Position numbers and translations under genes: made by a program. Below are positions 1-11,800 of a stretch of DNA of 64,000 nt, one piece after another (positions within the stretch are counted from its first letter, which is position 1; every line of letters starts with the position of its first letter). The stretch is from SKPS01 sp964469215 (lineage in GTDB: Bacteria > Bacteroidota > Bacteroidia > Bacteroidales > SKPS01), in assembly GCA_964469215.1 (NCBI GenBank), contig CAYXYB010000008.1, positions 1-64,000 on the forward strand. The letters run 5' to 3'. The notes beneath the pieces were generated by a model that worked only from the letters and a program-made list of their open reading frames with translations, made no database searches and was not told the DNA's origin.

Positions 1-3000
1 TACAATGATTTCACACTTCCACAGAACGCAGGTTCCATTGTCTCCTGTCCCGACCTGACAGATGTTGTCCCCTCACCACCTGCGGTATACGACAACTGCA
101 ATGTCCTCATTGTACCCACTGGCCCAATTGTAAGCACTAAACCAACCTGCAACGGAATCCGCACCTACACCTGGACATATAAAGATTGTGCCAGCAACAG
201 TCATAACTGGGTCTACACCTATAACGTAACACGCACGACACCACCTGCCGAAACAGGTACTCCAGTTTCAACAAATGGAGGGGTTGTTGAATGTATCAGT
301 TCAGCACCGGCCCCTGCAGTTTTGCCTGTGGTGAAAGACGTATGCGGCAATATTCTGATCCCAACCCAGGGTTCACCTGTCATTGGTGGCACCTACAATG
401 GATGTGAAGGCTCATATACTTACACATACCATTATATCGATTGTGCAAATCTGACATACAGCTGGACATACGGTTATCAGATCACACGTACAACACAACC
501 CGCCGAGACAGGTACTCCTGTTTCAATAAATGGAGGTATAGTTGAGTGTGTCAGTTCAGCACCGGCACCCACAGTTTTACCTGTTGTTAAGGATGTATGT
601 GGTAATATTCTTAACCCGACACAGGGATCACCTGCAATTGGCGGTACATACAATGGTTGTGAAGGCACTTACACATATACCTACAACTACATTGACTGTG
701 CAGGTAAGGTCTTTAACTGGACATACAGTTATCAGATCACAAGAACAACACCACCTGCTGAGACAGGTAATCCTGTTTCAACAAGTGGTGGTGTTGTTGA
801 GTGTATCAGTTCAGCAACGGCACCCACAGTTTTGCCTGTTGTCGAAGATGTATGCGGTACTATTCTGAACCCGACCCAGGGTTCACCTACAATAGACGGC
901 TCCTTCAACGGTTGCGAAGGTACCCGGACTTATACCTACCATTACATCGACTGTGCCAATAAGAACTTTGACTGGACATACATCTATCAGATAACACATT
1001 TAACACCACCTGCCGAAACAGGCACTCCTGTTTCAACAAGTGGAGGTACTGTTGAGTGTGTAACCTCAGCAACAGCACCCTCGGTTTTGCCTGTTGTAGA
1101 AGATGTATGCGGTAAAATTCTGGATCCTACACCTGTCACACCTACAATAGGTGGTACATACAACGGATGTGAAGGTACATATACATACACATATCATTAC
1201 ATAGATTGTGCAAATCTGACATATGACTGGACATATACCTATTCCATCGATTTGGCAACACCGCCTGTGTTGTCACCAAATGCCGGTGCTATTGTGCCTC
1301 TGGTCTCACTCGCTGTACCTCCGGCAACACCTGTGGTTACTGATGCATGTGGAAACACCCTTACTGCAGTGCTTGTAAGCATGGTTGATCAACCCGACCC
1401 GATTACAACTACAGGTGTCAGGGTTTATACTTACCAATATATTGATTGCGCCCAGAATAGTTCTGTATGGACGTTTACCTATGTTGTTGACCCCTCCACA
1501 ATACCGGTGTTCCCTCCCAATGGAGGGTCAATTGTACAATGCCCTTCTGATGCGGTGATGCCTTTGCCGCCCGTGTATATAGATCTATGCAGCCAATTGG
1601 TAAATCCGGTTTATCTTGGAGTTGTTGATGCCCCCAGCCCTATTGTCTGTGAAGGCACCAGAAGTTACTCGTGGTCTTATACAGACTGCCAAAACCAGAC
1701 AAAAATCTGGACATATAACTATACAATCGACCTGTCAACACCTCCTGCTGTCCCTGCAGATGGCTCCGCAACAGTTCAATGCCTCGTGTTTGCAATTGCT
1801 CCAACGACACCTCTGGTTACAGATCATTGTGGAAGACCGGTTAATCCGGTTCTGCAATCCGTAGTCAATATCCCTCAACCACTTAATTGTGAAGGCTCCA
1901 GAGTCTATACCTATGCATATAAGGATTGTGCTCAGAATACCTCCCTCTGGAAATTCACCTACACAATAGATCGCACAACACCGCCGGCACCTGTTGGTAC
2001 TGCCCTGCCAAATTCATCTGTAGTGAATTGTTACGCACAGGTTTCTCCCCCTGCACAACTGCCTGTTGTCAAGGATGCTTGCGGGGCTACCCTGAATCCT
2101 GCTCCACCTGTAATTGGTGGAACTTACAACGGATGTGAAGGAACCATAACATATAGCTATACGTATTCCGACTGCTCCAGCCTTCAGTACCAATGGGTTT
2201 ACACATATACTGTTGTTAGAACTGCGTCTCCTGCAGTTCCGCAAAATGGCTATTCTGTTGTTGAGTGTATTGCCGATGCAGTCGTTCCGTCAACCCCTGT
2301 AGTGTTTGACCAGTGCGGTAATCAACTGGTTGCAACTTTTGCCGGCATCACTTACTCTCCTGACCCACTGGTGTGTGAAGGATCCGTTACCTATAATTAT
2401 AGTTATACTGATTGTGCACATAAAACATCCCTTTGGAGCTATACCTATACAATAGACATCAACACACTTCCTGTTGTTCCTGCTTCAGGCAACTCTACTG
2501 TTCCGTTTGTATCAATGGCTGTTCCCCCTGCCACACCAACTGTTACCGACGCATGTGGAAATTCCCTCACCGCTCAGCTTGTAAGTGTTGTGGATAATCC
2601 CGATCCGTTACTTGTTTCCGGCATGCGTGTGTTCACCTACAACTTTATAGATTGTGCAGGTAATACATCAACATGGACATACACCTATACCGTTGACCCG
2701 AACCTGATCCCTCCATTCCCTGTTGATGGCGGGTCTCTGGTAGAATGCCCGTCAGATGCTGTTATGCCTGTGCCTCCTCCCTATATTGATGTCTGCAACA
2801 ATCAGGTCATGCCGGTATTTGACGGCGTCACCTCCATACCTGACCCGGTTAGCTGTAATGGATCAAAAGTTTATTCCTTTTCATATACCGACTGTCTTAA
2901 TCAGGTGTTTACCTGGAAATATACATATACGGTCAACCTGACAATCCCTCCTGTTGCACCACAAAATGGTTTAGCTATTGTATCCTGTCCTGCAGATGCC

Positions 3001-3930
3001 ATTGCTCCAACATTGCCGGTGGTTGAGGACCATTGCGGTAATACCCTTACTGCCACTCCGATAAGCGTTGTTGACTCTCCGGATCCTCTTGCCTGTAACG
3101 GAACACGGACTTACCTGTATCAATTTACAGATTGTGCTTCAAATACTGTTAACTGGAGCTTCACCTATACCATAACAAGGGTTACACCTCCTGCTGAAGA
3201 TGGTGTACCGGTATCATCAACCGGTGTGGCAGAATGCATCATTCAGGCGGTTCCTCCCACGGTGTTGCCCGTGGTTAAGGATGCCTGTGGCAACATTCTT
3301 CTGCCTTCATCACCGGTCTCCGGCGGTAATTTCAATGGTTGTTACGGTACCAGGTCTTATACCTATACATATACCGATTGCGCAAACCTTCAATTTGTAT
3401 GGACCTACACCTGGAATATACTGATTACAACACCTCCTGCACTCCCTGCCGACGGAGGCACTGTTGTAGAATGTGTTTCACAGGCAACCACACCGGTACC
3501 ACCACAGGTTATGGATGTATGTGGTAATCCTCTCCAGCCTGTGCTGTTCAACGTATCCAACAGCCCATTCCCTCTAACTTGTCAGGGACAGCGTACCTAT
3601 ACCTTCTCCTATACAGATTGTGCTTTCAACACGGTTTACTGGAATTACGTATATACAATACAACGCACTGTTTCACCGGGCCAAACGGGGGTTCCGGTGC
3701 CTGATCAGGCTAATGTGGAATGTGTTGCTGATGCCATACCGCCTGCTCTCATGCCAGTGGTTACCGATGTTTGCGGAGTGATTCTGTCACCTGGTAATCC
3801 GGTAACAGGAGGCACATATGTGTCATGCTCAGGCACTGTTACATATACATATAATTATGTCGATTGTGCCGGAATTCCCTATCAGTGGGTATTTACATAT
3901 AATGTTAATGACCTGACACCTCCCGCTATC
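1..3930 (+). repeat. About sixteen tandem ~243-bp coding repeats
   Basis: Counting the (I/T/K/S/V)DC(A/S/L/Q) motif followed by an aromatic-rich strand gives sixteen units, the first cut by the window edge. Two flavours interleave: one carries PPAETGTPVS and IGGTYNGCEGT, the other carries DGGxxVEC and PDPLxCEG. The PAETG units at about 240-1200 are nearly identical to each other in protein sequence, suggesting recent duplication or gene conversion, whereas later units have diverged. Confidence 0.9.
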
Positions 3931-5022
3931 AGTTGCCTTACTAATCAACAAAGAACCCTTGCCTCCGGCCAGACAATGTACCTCACTTCAGGAAATGAGT
4001 TTGATCCACTTTCTTTCAGCGACAACTGTGGTTTTGTTGTTGTTACAAATAGCCTGAACGGCCAGGCTTCTCTTAATGGATTCCAGTTCCCTGTTGGAAT
4101 AACAAATGTTGTCTGGACTGCAACTGATCAGTGCGGGAACTTTACCACCTGCAGCTTTAATATAGAGATTCTGTCACTTACCTATTCCGGATGTGTCGAC
4201 CTCAAAGCATTCCTGCAGGGCCCGTTCGATCAGGCTACCGGCTTGATGTCCGACAGCCTGAGGGCCAAAAACTTCATCCCGGTAACAGAACCCTACTCTC
4301 AACCACCCTATTCTGTTTATTTCACCCATACCGGTGGAGGAGGAGGGGAGACAATCCTTAACCCTGCTGCAGTATTTGGTGTTACAGGCCCCAATGCAAC
4401 TGTCGACTGGGTGTTTGTTGAGCTTAGAGATAAAAACGATAGCAGCCTTGTATTATATACCAGATCTGCACTTATTCAAAGAGATGGAGATGTTGTTGGT
4501 GTCGATGGTGTCAGTCTGCTTTGTTTTACAAATATGCCGGACAACCAGTACTATGTTGCTTTACGGCACAGAAACCACCTGGGAATTATGACCGCTGCTC
4601 CGGTTCTGATAACACCGGCAGGAACAGTCATCGATTTCAGATATGGACAGCAACCCGAATTTGATTTTGGCACCACCCATCCAAACGGTATTAACTATAC
4701 AGGCCTGGCACAGAAGCAGGTAACCCTTAATACCAGAGCAATGTTTGCAGGTAATGCCAACTTCGACAGTAAGTTAAAATACCAGGGAGCCGGGAATGAA
4801 AGGGGAACCATTCTTTCGCAGGTTCTTAACTTCCCCGGAAATATTTTCCTGGAAAGCAATTACAGTTTTGCGTTTGGATATTTCTCAGGGGATACTAATC
4901 TCGATGGTTTGGTAAAATATCAGGGCGTGGGCAATGATGCTGCAATAATCCTTAATAATGTGATCAATTATACTACCGGTTCGTCTCAGAGCTATGATTT
5001 TATGATTGAACAATTGCCATAA
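1..5022 (+). CDS. Giant repeat-containing surface adhesin, 3' part (5' end outside window)
   Basis: The reading frame is open from base 1 without a start, so the N-terminus lies to the left; 1673 residues are visible. About sixteen tandem repeats of roughly 80 residues run to about 3930. Each has a VxDxCG motif, a CxGTxxYTY stretch, a (I/T)DCA motif and a WTYTY strand, with regularly placed cysteines that could pair as disulfides; they look like HYR/Ig-type beta-sandwich modules. A classical HYR domain (DNCG, TATDQCGN) follows at about 3910-4180. The last 277 residues are a module shared with the next gene and contain two dockerin-like loops. It does not end in a recognisable T9SS type A domain. 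Surface adhesion is inferred from architecture only. A weak hairpin follows the stop and then 800 bases without a gene. Confidence 0.85.
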   Translation, partial: YNDFTLPQNAGSIVSCPDLTDVVPSPPAVYDNCNVLIVPTGPIVSTKPTCNGIRTYTWTYKDCASNSHNWVYTYNVTRTTPPAETGTPVSTNGGVVECISSAPAPAVLPVVKDVCGNILIPTQGSPVIGGTYNGCEGSYTYTYHYIDCANLTYSWTYGYQITRTTQPAETGTPVSINGGIVECVSSAPAPTVLPVVKDVCGNILNPTQGSPAIGGTYNGCEGTYTYTYNYIDCAGKVFNWTYSYQITRTTPPAETGNPVSTSGGVVECISSATAPTVLPVVEDVCGTILNPTQGSPTIDGSFNGCEGTRTYTYHYIDCANKNFDWTYIYQITHLTPPAETGTPVSTSGGTVECVTSATAPSVLPVVEDVCGKILDPTPVTPTIGGTYNGCEGTYTYTYHYIDCANLTYDWTYTYSIDLATPPVLSPNAGAIVPLVSLAVPPATPVVTDACGNTLTAVLVSMVDQPDPITTTGVRVYTYQYIDCAQNSSVWTFTYVVDPSTIPVFPPNGGSIVQCPSDAVMPLPPVYIDLCSQLVNPVYLGVVDAPSPIVCEGTRSYSWSYTDCQNQTKIWTYNYTIDLSTPPAVPADGSATVQCLVFAIAPTTPLVTDHCGRPVNPVLQSVVNIPQPLNCEGSRVYTYAYKDCAQNTSLWKFTYTIDRTTPPAPVGTALPNSSVVNCYAQVSPPAQLPVVKDACGATLNPAPPVIGGTYNGCEGTITYSYTYSDCSSLQYQWVYTYTVVRTASPAVPQNGYSVVECIADAVVPSTPVVFDQCGNQLVATFAGITYSPDPLVCEGSVTYNYSYTDCAHKTSLWSYTYTIDINTLPVVPASGNSTVPFVSMAVPPATPTVTDACGNSLTAQLVSVVDNPDPLLVSGMRVFTYNFIDCAGNTSTWTYTYTVDPNLIPPFPVDGGSLVECPSDAVMPVPPPYIDVCNNQVMPVFDGVTSIPDPVSCNGSKVYSFSYTDCLNQVFTWKYTYTVNLTIPPVAPQNGLAIVSCPADAIAPTLPVVEDHCGNTLTATPISVVDSPDPLACNGTRTYLYQFTDCASNTVNWSFTYTITRVTPPAEDGVPVSSTGVAECIIQAVPPTVLPVVKDACGNILLPSSPVSGGNFNGCYGTRSYTYTYTDCANLQFVWTYTWNILITTPPALPADGGTVVECVSQATTPVPPQVMDVCGNPLQPVLFNVSNSPFPLTCQGQRTYTFSYTDCAFNTVYWNYVYTIQRTVSPGQTGVPVPDQANVECVADAIPPALMPVVTDVCGVILSPGNPVTGGTYVSCSGTVTYTYNYVDCAGIPYQWVFTYNVNDLTPPAISCLTNQQRTLASGQTMYLTSGNEFDPLSFSDNCGFVVVTNSLNGQASLNGFQFPVGITNVVWTATDQCGNFTTCSFNIEILSLTYSGCVDLKAFLQGPFDQATGLMSDSLRAKNFIPVTEPYSQPPYSVYFTHTGGGGGETILNPAAVFGVTGPNATVDWVFVELRDKNDSSLVLYTRSALIQRDGDVVGVDGVSLLCFTNMPDNQYYVALRHRNHLGIMTAAPVLITPAGTVIDFRYGQQPEFDFGTTHPNGINYTGLAQKQVTLNTRAMFAGNANFDSKLKYQGAGNERGTILSQVLNFPGNIFLESNYSFAFGYFSGDTNLDGLVKYQGVGNDAAIILNNVINYTTGSSQSYDFMIEQLP

Positions 5023-5822
5023 TAAAATCTGAAAGGAGTATGTAGAAATCACTTTAATGACTGTAACCAATTTTATTGGCTGACGTATAAAACCCGATAA
5101 TACAGATGGTTACTAAGATATATAAATTAAGGCAAAAGCAATGATCCACTTAAGGGTCTTTGCTTTTGTCAAATGTTAAATATGAAAACCTACAACCTGC
5201 ATTATTTTTTATATTCACAGCACTAAATGATCTTTGGTCACGAGAATATGTAAAGAACCTGAACAGTTAAAAATAATTTAGAATAATAGTTTTTTATGTA
5301 CTATAAATATTAGATTATCAATATAATAAAAGAAAAATTATTTAGAATTGTTCAAAAATGGTCTGACAAGCCTCATTAAACCACTTTTTTTTTTTTATTT
5401 GAATAAAATTGATGTACTTTTATGCTCTGAAAATAGCGTTCCTTCGGGAACATCGATTAAATATGAACTATGGTATTAGAATGTACTCTAATCCTTGTAT
5501 TTCAATTTATTGCAATAGGTGCGGCAACAGCACTGAATATAATATTACCCGATATTTCTCTTTCAACAGTAATAACAACGAGTCGGTTTTCGCCTATAAT
5601 AAGGGTGAAACAAGACTTTTTAAATTGCATTCACAACATCTGTCTGCAGAATCAGACCAAATTTTGAATTAAATAATCCCAAACAATTATTGTATGAACT
5701 ATCAAAAAATCACAAGAACCAACGTCACCGACAAGAATACATCTGGCATTTTTTACAACGCTGGTTATGATAAGTTTGACAACAATGCATTGATAAGATC
5801 AAAATACCTAATAAGTAATATC
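5023..5822. other. 800-bp AT-rich region without a supported gene
   Basis: This gap between the two giant genes holds an imperfect hairpin after the upstream stop (5133-5168), a run of twelve T at 5385-5396, and a short perfect hairpin with a TTCG tetraloop at 5438-5451. Two overlapping ORFs near 5409-5672 have no recognisable protein features. The open frame upstream of the next gene (from 5694) has no signal-peptide character, so a long untranslated leader is more likely than a gene here. Confidence 0.6.
5133..5168 (+). terminator. Weak hairpin, possible terminator of the first giant gene
   Basis: CAAAAGCAA at 5133-5141 pairs with TTGCTTTTG at 5160-5168, extended inwards by GA.CC/GG.TC with two mismatches and a six-base loop. 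It lies about 110 bases after the stop. The T tract is poor, so a terminator role is tentative. Confidence 0.35.
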
Positions 5823-8800
5823 ATGAAAAAACAATTACTCGTTTTCATCGTGCTGTTTTTTGCCATATCTCAGGCATGGGCTGCAACATTAACTGTAGGT
5901 ACAACAGGTACCTATGCCACATTGAATGCCGCTTTAAGTGCCGCTGCAAGTGGTGATGAGATACACATTCTCACAGCGGGAAGCTATGGTGGTTTCACTT
6001 ATAGCAGTGCCGGAAATCTGTCAATTAAAAACATGTCATCGGGTACTGTAACTATCCAGGGTGCATCACCGGCTCTCACTGTCACCGGTGGTATACTTAC
6101 CATGAATGGAATCACATTTGTCACTTCAACCAACGACCCGGCAATACTAATCCAGGGGGGTAAGCTTATCATCCGTAGTTGTACGGTGATAGAATCTGCT
6201 TCCTATAACCAGAACGGAGTTCTGTTAACAGGAGGAGAACTTGATGCAGGTATAAGCACCAACCCCGGCCATAACACTTTTACAGTGAATGGCCCAGGCA
6301 GGGCTGTTTACAACTCGGGTGGCATCGCAAATGCTATTCAGAACTATTGGGGAAGCACCGACTATATCAATGTGACAAGCAGAATAACCGGTACGGTTGC
6401 CTTTGATCCATGGTGTAACAGTACTTTTACCCAATGTAATTTTACCACCCAGGGTGGTCCTGTCACCACTGCCCCCGGTATTGTTGCCTGTTCACCAATC
6501 ATTAACATACCGATCACTACCGATATTTTCAATGATATTGATGCTATTTCGCTCACCCTTACTTATGATCCCAATGTCTTAACCTATAACAATGTTTACA
6601 CAGGCCATTCCGCTCTCAGTGGTGGATTCTGGAACATTAATTCACCGGCAGCAGGTGTTCTGAAAATTGGCTGGATTTCAATGACAGGTGTTACAATACC
6701 TACTCCACCAACTCCAATACAGATAGTTTCTGTTCAGTTCAACTATGCAGGCGGTTTTTCAAACCTCGTATGGGACGACAGCGATCCGATCTTCTGTGAG
6801 TATCAGCATGCTCTGATTCAGGGACCATATTACGACAAACCCACAAGTACATATTATCTTAACGGATGGGTTACCGAACTGGCTGCTGCCATCCCGGGAC
6901 CAAATATTTCAGAATGTCAGCAGATTCCAACACAAACTCTTACCGCCACTGCAACACCTGTTGCTCCGGGTACCTCTATCGTATGGTATGATGCCCAGTC
7001 AGGTGGAAACGTTGTTACTCCTACACTCAGCGCACCCGGTACAGTTACCTACTGGGCTGCAAATGCTACCCCCAGCTGCCAGAGCATTACCCGCGTACCC
7101 GTTACCCTGCACATGGATCCAAAGAACATTGCAACAATTAATTATAATAATGGCAGTGGCCAACCCCACTTCTGTACCAACGGTACTGTTGCCAATGTTA
7201 TCCAAACAGGAACCCCCGGTGGTGTATATTCGGTTCAACCATCAACAGGGCTCGTAATAGACCAGAATACCGGTCAGGTGAATATCGCCGCCAGCACAGC
7301 CGGAACATATACTGTGGTTTATACCATGCAGGCTGTTGGCCTCTGCCCTGCCGATGCAGTAACCACTCAGTTTGTACTCACACAACTCCCAACCATCACT
7401 ACCTACAAGTATGATGACAACCCGTTCTGCTTCAATGCCCCCAATGCTTTTCCCAATCTCGTAGCTTCCAATACCAACGGAGTTTATTCTATCCCTAACC
7501 CACCATTTGGGCTTTTGTTCAACAATGCAACAGGCGAACTCTACCTGCAGGGACAATCACCGGCAAATACCTATAATATGGTGTACACTATTCCTGCAGC
7601 AATGGGTTGCCCCGACGTTACAAAAGCAACTTCAGTCACAGTTCTTCCGGAGTTCACCCTCGCAACCTCTTCAACAAACGAAACCTGCGACGGCGCTAAA
7701 GACGGTACAGCTACTGTAATTCCTACAAACGGTGTTGCTCCGCTCAGCTACCTTTGGAATGACCCGGCAGCTCAGACTACAGCAACTGCAACTGGCCTGG
7801 CACATGGCACCTACTCGGTTACAGTAACCGATGCAAATACACCTAATGCCTGTATTCAGACTGCCACAGTTACTGTTGGACTTGAATTATTGCCAAGTCC
7901 GGTTATTGCTCCAATAGCTGATATTAGCACTGTCACCAAAACTCCGGTTATCCTCGTCTCTCAGGTTTCATATCCTGTGTTTACAATTCCGGCAGCCTAT
8001 AAGGCAGATGCTCTTATTACCAGTACCGTTCCATTCCCGGTTGGTGCAAAGGTTGTTGGTGTAGTTTACCAGGAAGGTTCAAATGTGGCAACATTCACCA
8101 CCAATTTCAGCCTCGACAACCTTACCTCAGTTTACCTGAGCGATATTCTTGGAACACCTCCAACACCGCTCGCTCCACACTCAGGACTTACAATCACCTG
8201 GGCAGTTTATATAGAAGGATTTAACGCGCCTGCAACATATCCTGTAACCTTCCAGACAGTTACATATATTGACAAATCAATCTGCGTCGCACCAATTGGC
8301 AATGCAGAGTCTTTCAATCTGACCTTTGCCGATCTGGTTTCTTTCTCAGTTTCTCCAAACCCTGCACAGATCATTTGTGATGAAGTACAGTTTGGATTCA
8401 ATATTCAATACCCTGCTATCGACAATAATGATAATTACTCTGGTTTAATCAAAAATAATGCACATATAACTTCAAATGTGCCATTACCGGCATCTACTCT
8501 TAACTGGTCTTATAACGGTAACCCGGGGACACCTTATTCTGTCGCAATGGGAACCACACAGATTTACCTTAGTGCCATTACGGGTATGACCGCCCCTCTG
8601 CAGGGGCATGGCAACCTTAACGACACCTGGTTGTTTACACTTACAGGCCCGGGTATTAATGCAAATGATTATACATTTACTATTGATAATGTTGCTCAGT
8701 TCGGAGGTGATCATATTTATAATACATCAACGATTAACCTCTTAGGCCTGCCTGTTGTTTCTACTTCCCAGGTAGCTGATATTGCAACAATTACAAAAAC

Positions 8801-11800
8801 CCCGGTTATTATTCATGAAACAGTTACATATCCTGCCGTAATTTCCGCTCTGCCAACTGTATTGACAGATGCTATTATTGCTACCAACGTGGCTTTCCCA
8901 ACCAATGCAGTAATTGAGTCTATCACCTATGACCAGGGAAGTGGCAATACTGTTTTCAATGTAAATTATCCGATTGGCGGATTAACACAACTATACCTGA
9001 GTGATGTCCTTGGAAGTGCCTCGCCATTAAACGGCCATGCAGGCCTCACGGTCAACTGGACATTCACTATCAGTGGCTTTGATGTTCCCCAGACCTATGA
9101 GATCATGTTTACACCAATTGCCTATATCAACAAGGCTGTATGTTATAATGTTATAGGCTCATCACAGCCATTCTACCTGACATTTGATGACCTTGTAAGT
9201 TTTGCAGTATCTCCGAATCCTGCGCAGATTATCTGTGATGAGGTTCAGTTTGGATTCAATATTCAGTATCCGGCAATCCAGAATATCGATAACAACACTG
9301 GTGTTATCAAGAACAACGCTCTTATCACATCCAACGTTCCACTACCTGCTTCAATCCTCAACTGGTCATACAACGGCAACCCAGGGGCTCCTTACAGTAT
9401 AACTCAGGGTACTACCCAGATCTACCTGAGTGATATTACAGGTATGACTGCCCCTCTGCAGGGACACGGCAACCTTAACGACACCTGGATGTTTACCCTT
9501 ACTGGAACCAATCTTGCTGCTAATGATTATACATTTACTATCCAGAATGTTGCACAGCTTGGTGGCAACTATATTTATAACAATTCAACACTTAACCTTA
9601 ATGGGTTGCCTGTTGTAAACATGGCACCAATTGCTGACATCAGCACAATAACCAAAACTCCGGTTATCGTACCGGCTACAGTTACCTATCCTGCTGTTAT
9701 CACAGCTCAGAGTTCAGTACTTACTGATGCAGTACTCACTACCTCTGTTCCATTCCCCGCAGGTGTTGTAATTGAGTCTGTAACTTATGATCAGGGTAGT
9801 GGAGTTACCGTATTCCCTGTTAACTTTACAGGTTTCAACGGATCACAAACAAGCTTCTACCTGAGTGATTTCCTTGGCACTGCAGCTACACCACTCAATG
9901 GGCATGCAGGCCTTACCGTAAACTGGACATTCACTATAAGTGGCTTTGCTTCTCCATACAACGGCATTGTTACTGTTACCCCTGTTGCTTATCAGTCAAA
10001 GGGTTACTGCGAGTCTGTTATCGGAAATGCAGAATCATTCAACCTGGTTTTTGCTGACCTTATCAGCTATACCGTTACACCTGCCTCTCCAATAGCCGGA
10101 TGTAACAACCAGGTTGATTTCACCATCACAATAGTTAACCCTGCTGTTGTTAACGTACACAATTCAATTACAAATGATGCTCTTGTAACCATTAACACCC
10201 CTCTGCCTGCCGGTACGGTGATCGGATGGAGCTACAATGGCTCTCCTGTAACTAATTACACTCTTACAGCACCAACATCCAGCCTTTATCTCTCAACACT
10301 GGTTGGCACCAGCTACCCGATAGTACTAGAAAACCTTGTTACCGCAGTATGGGATTTCACTGTTACTGTTCCAAATACAGCAGTCGCTTCATACGGCCTT
10401 ACCGTCGAATCTATGGCTAAGCTTGGAACTTCAGAGTATGTATATTATACTGAAAATATAACCCTGAATTTTGCTCCAACACCATTGGTAATGACCATGG
10501 GTTTACAGACAAAACTCGGACCTAACGGCTACTGGTATCCGGTTACAGGATCTCTTCCAAACTATGACCTTTGCATTGACCCCGCAAATGTACCTACAGA
10601 TTATATTGTAGATATTGCATCACTTACAGCCAATATCGCACTTGAGCAGAATTTCTACAACCCATTCTATCTGCCCACCAACCCTTCTGCAGCACTTCTT
10701 TCATACTGGGCAGCAAAGGGCGTTATAAGTGGTGCGCCAGGATGGCAGGGACGTATGTGGGATATTATCAACGGTGTTGAACCGATGGTTTATATTTATT
10801 ACGATGGTTATGACTATATGCTTGTTGATGGACTGATGTACTGGCTTTATGGAGGTACACCACCAATGACAATTCCGGCAGACTATCCGGAAGGTGTTTA
10901 TACTCTTACCGGTCAGGTGAAAGAGGCTTTCATCGGCTGTCTGTCAGCTCCCTTCAGCATCAATATGAGTCTGAATACAGTTCCGTTGCTGTCAATCACC
11001 GGCACAGATGTAACATGTTTTGGTGCCAACGACGGAACAATCAACCTCACTGTTACAGGCTCACATATACCATTCAGCTATTATTGGAGTGGACCAACAC
11101 AGATAGGAAATATACCAAATCCGACAAACCTTGCACCGGGACAATATTATGTCCAGGTAACAGACGCAAAAGGATGCTATGGCTACACTACATATACCAT
11201 AAATGAACCTGCAGAATTACTTATCACCTCAATCACCTCCCCGACCTATAACGGAGGTTATAACATCTCATGCAACAGCCTTAGCGACGGCGCCATTAAC
11301 CTTACTGTTCAGGGCGGAACCGGAGCATACAATTATGCATGGACTGGCCCTGTTATAATTGGAAATGTTGAAGATCCTGCTTTATTACCTGCAGGTACAT
11401 ACATTGTCGTTGTAACCGACGCAAATGGCTGTTCAGCAACAACAAGTATCACACTTACCGAACCAATGCCTTTGGTTGCAGCTATCAACCAATATAGCAA
11501 TATTAGCTGTTTTGGCTTCAATGATGGTCAGGCTACTGTTTCTGTAACAGGTGGATATGCTGCTGTTGACTATCAATATGCATGGTCGCCATCAGGCCAG
11601 ACCACTGCAACTGCAATTAACCTTGCCCCTGTAACCCATACGGTTGTTGTGACAGATGATAATGGATGCAGTACTACCGCTCAGATCACACTCACAGAAC
11701 CGGCAGAGGTTCTCCCTCCGACAAATCCGGGTCATATCACTGTTTGCGGCACATTGCCTGTTACTCAGACTATCACAGCTACTGCTACCGTACCGGCCGG

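Noticed and set aside
5409..5672. Two overlapping ORFs of 87 and 65 codons in the gap between the giants
   Set aside because: No RBS, signal peptide, domain or compositional similarity to coding neighbours; the overlapping frames and AT-rich sequence fit chance.
5694..5822. 43-codon N-terminal extension of the 3604-residue giant
   Set aside because: The extension has no signal features, whereas a textbook signal peptide starts at 5823; the extension is probably leader sequence.
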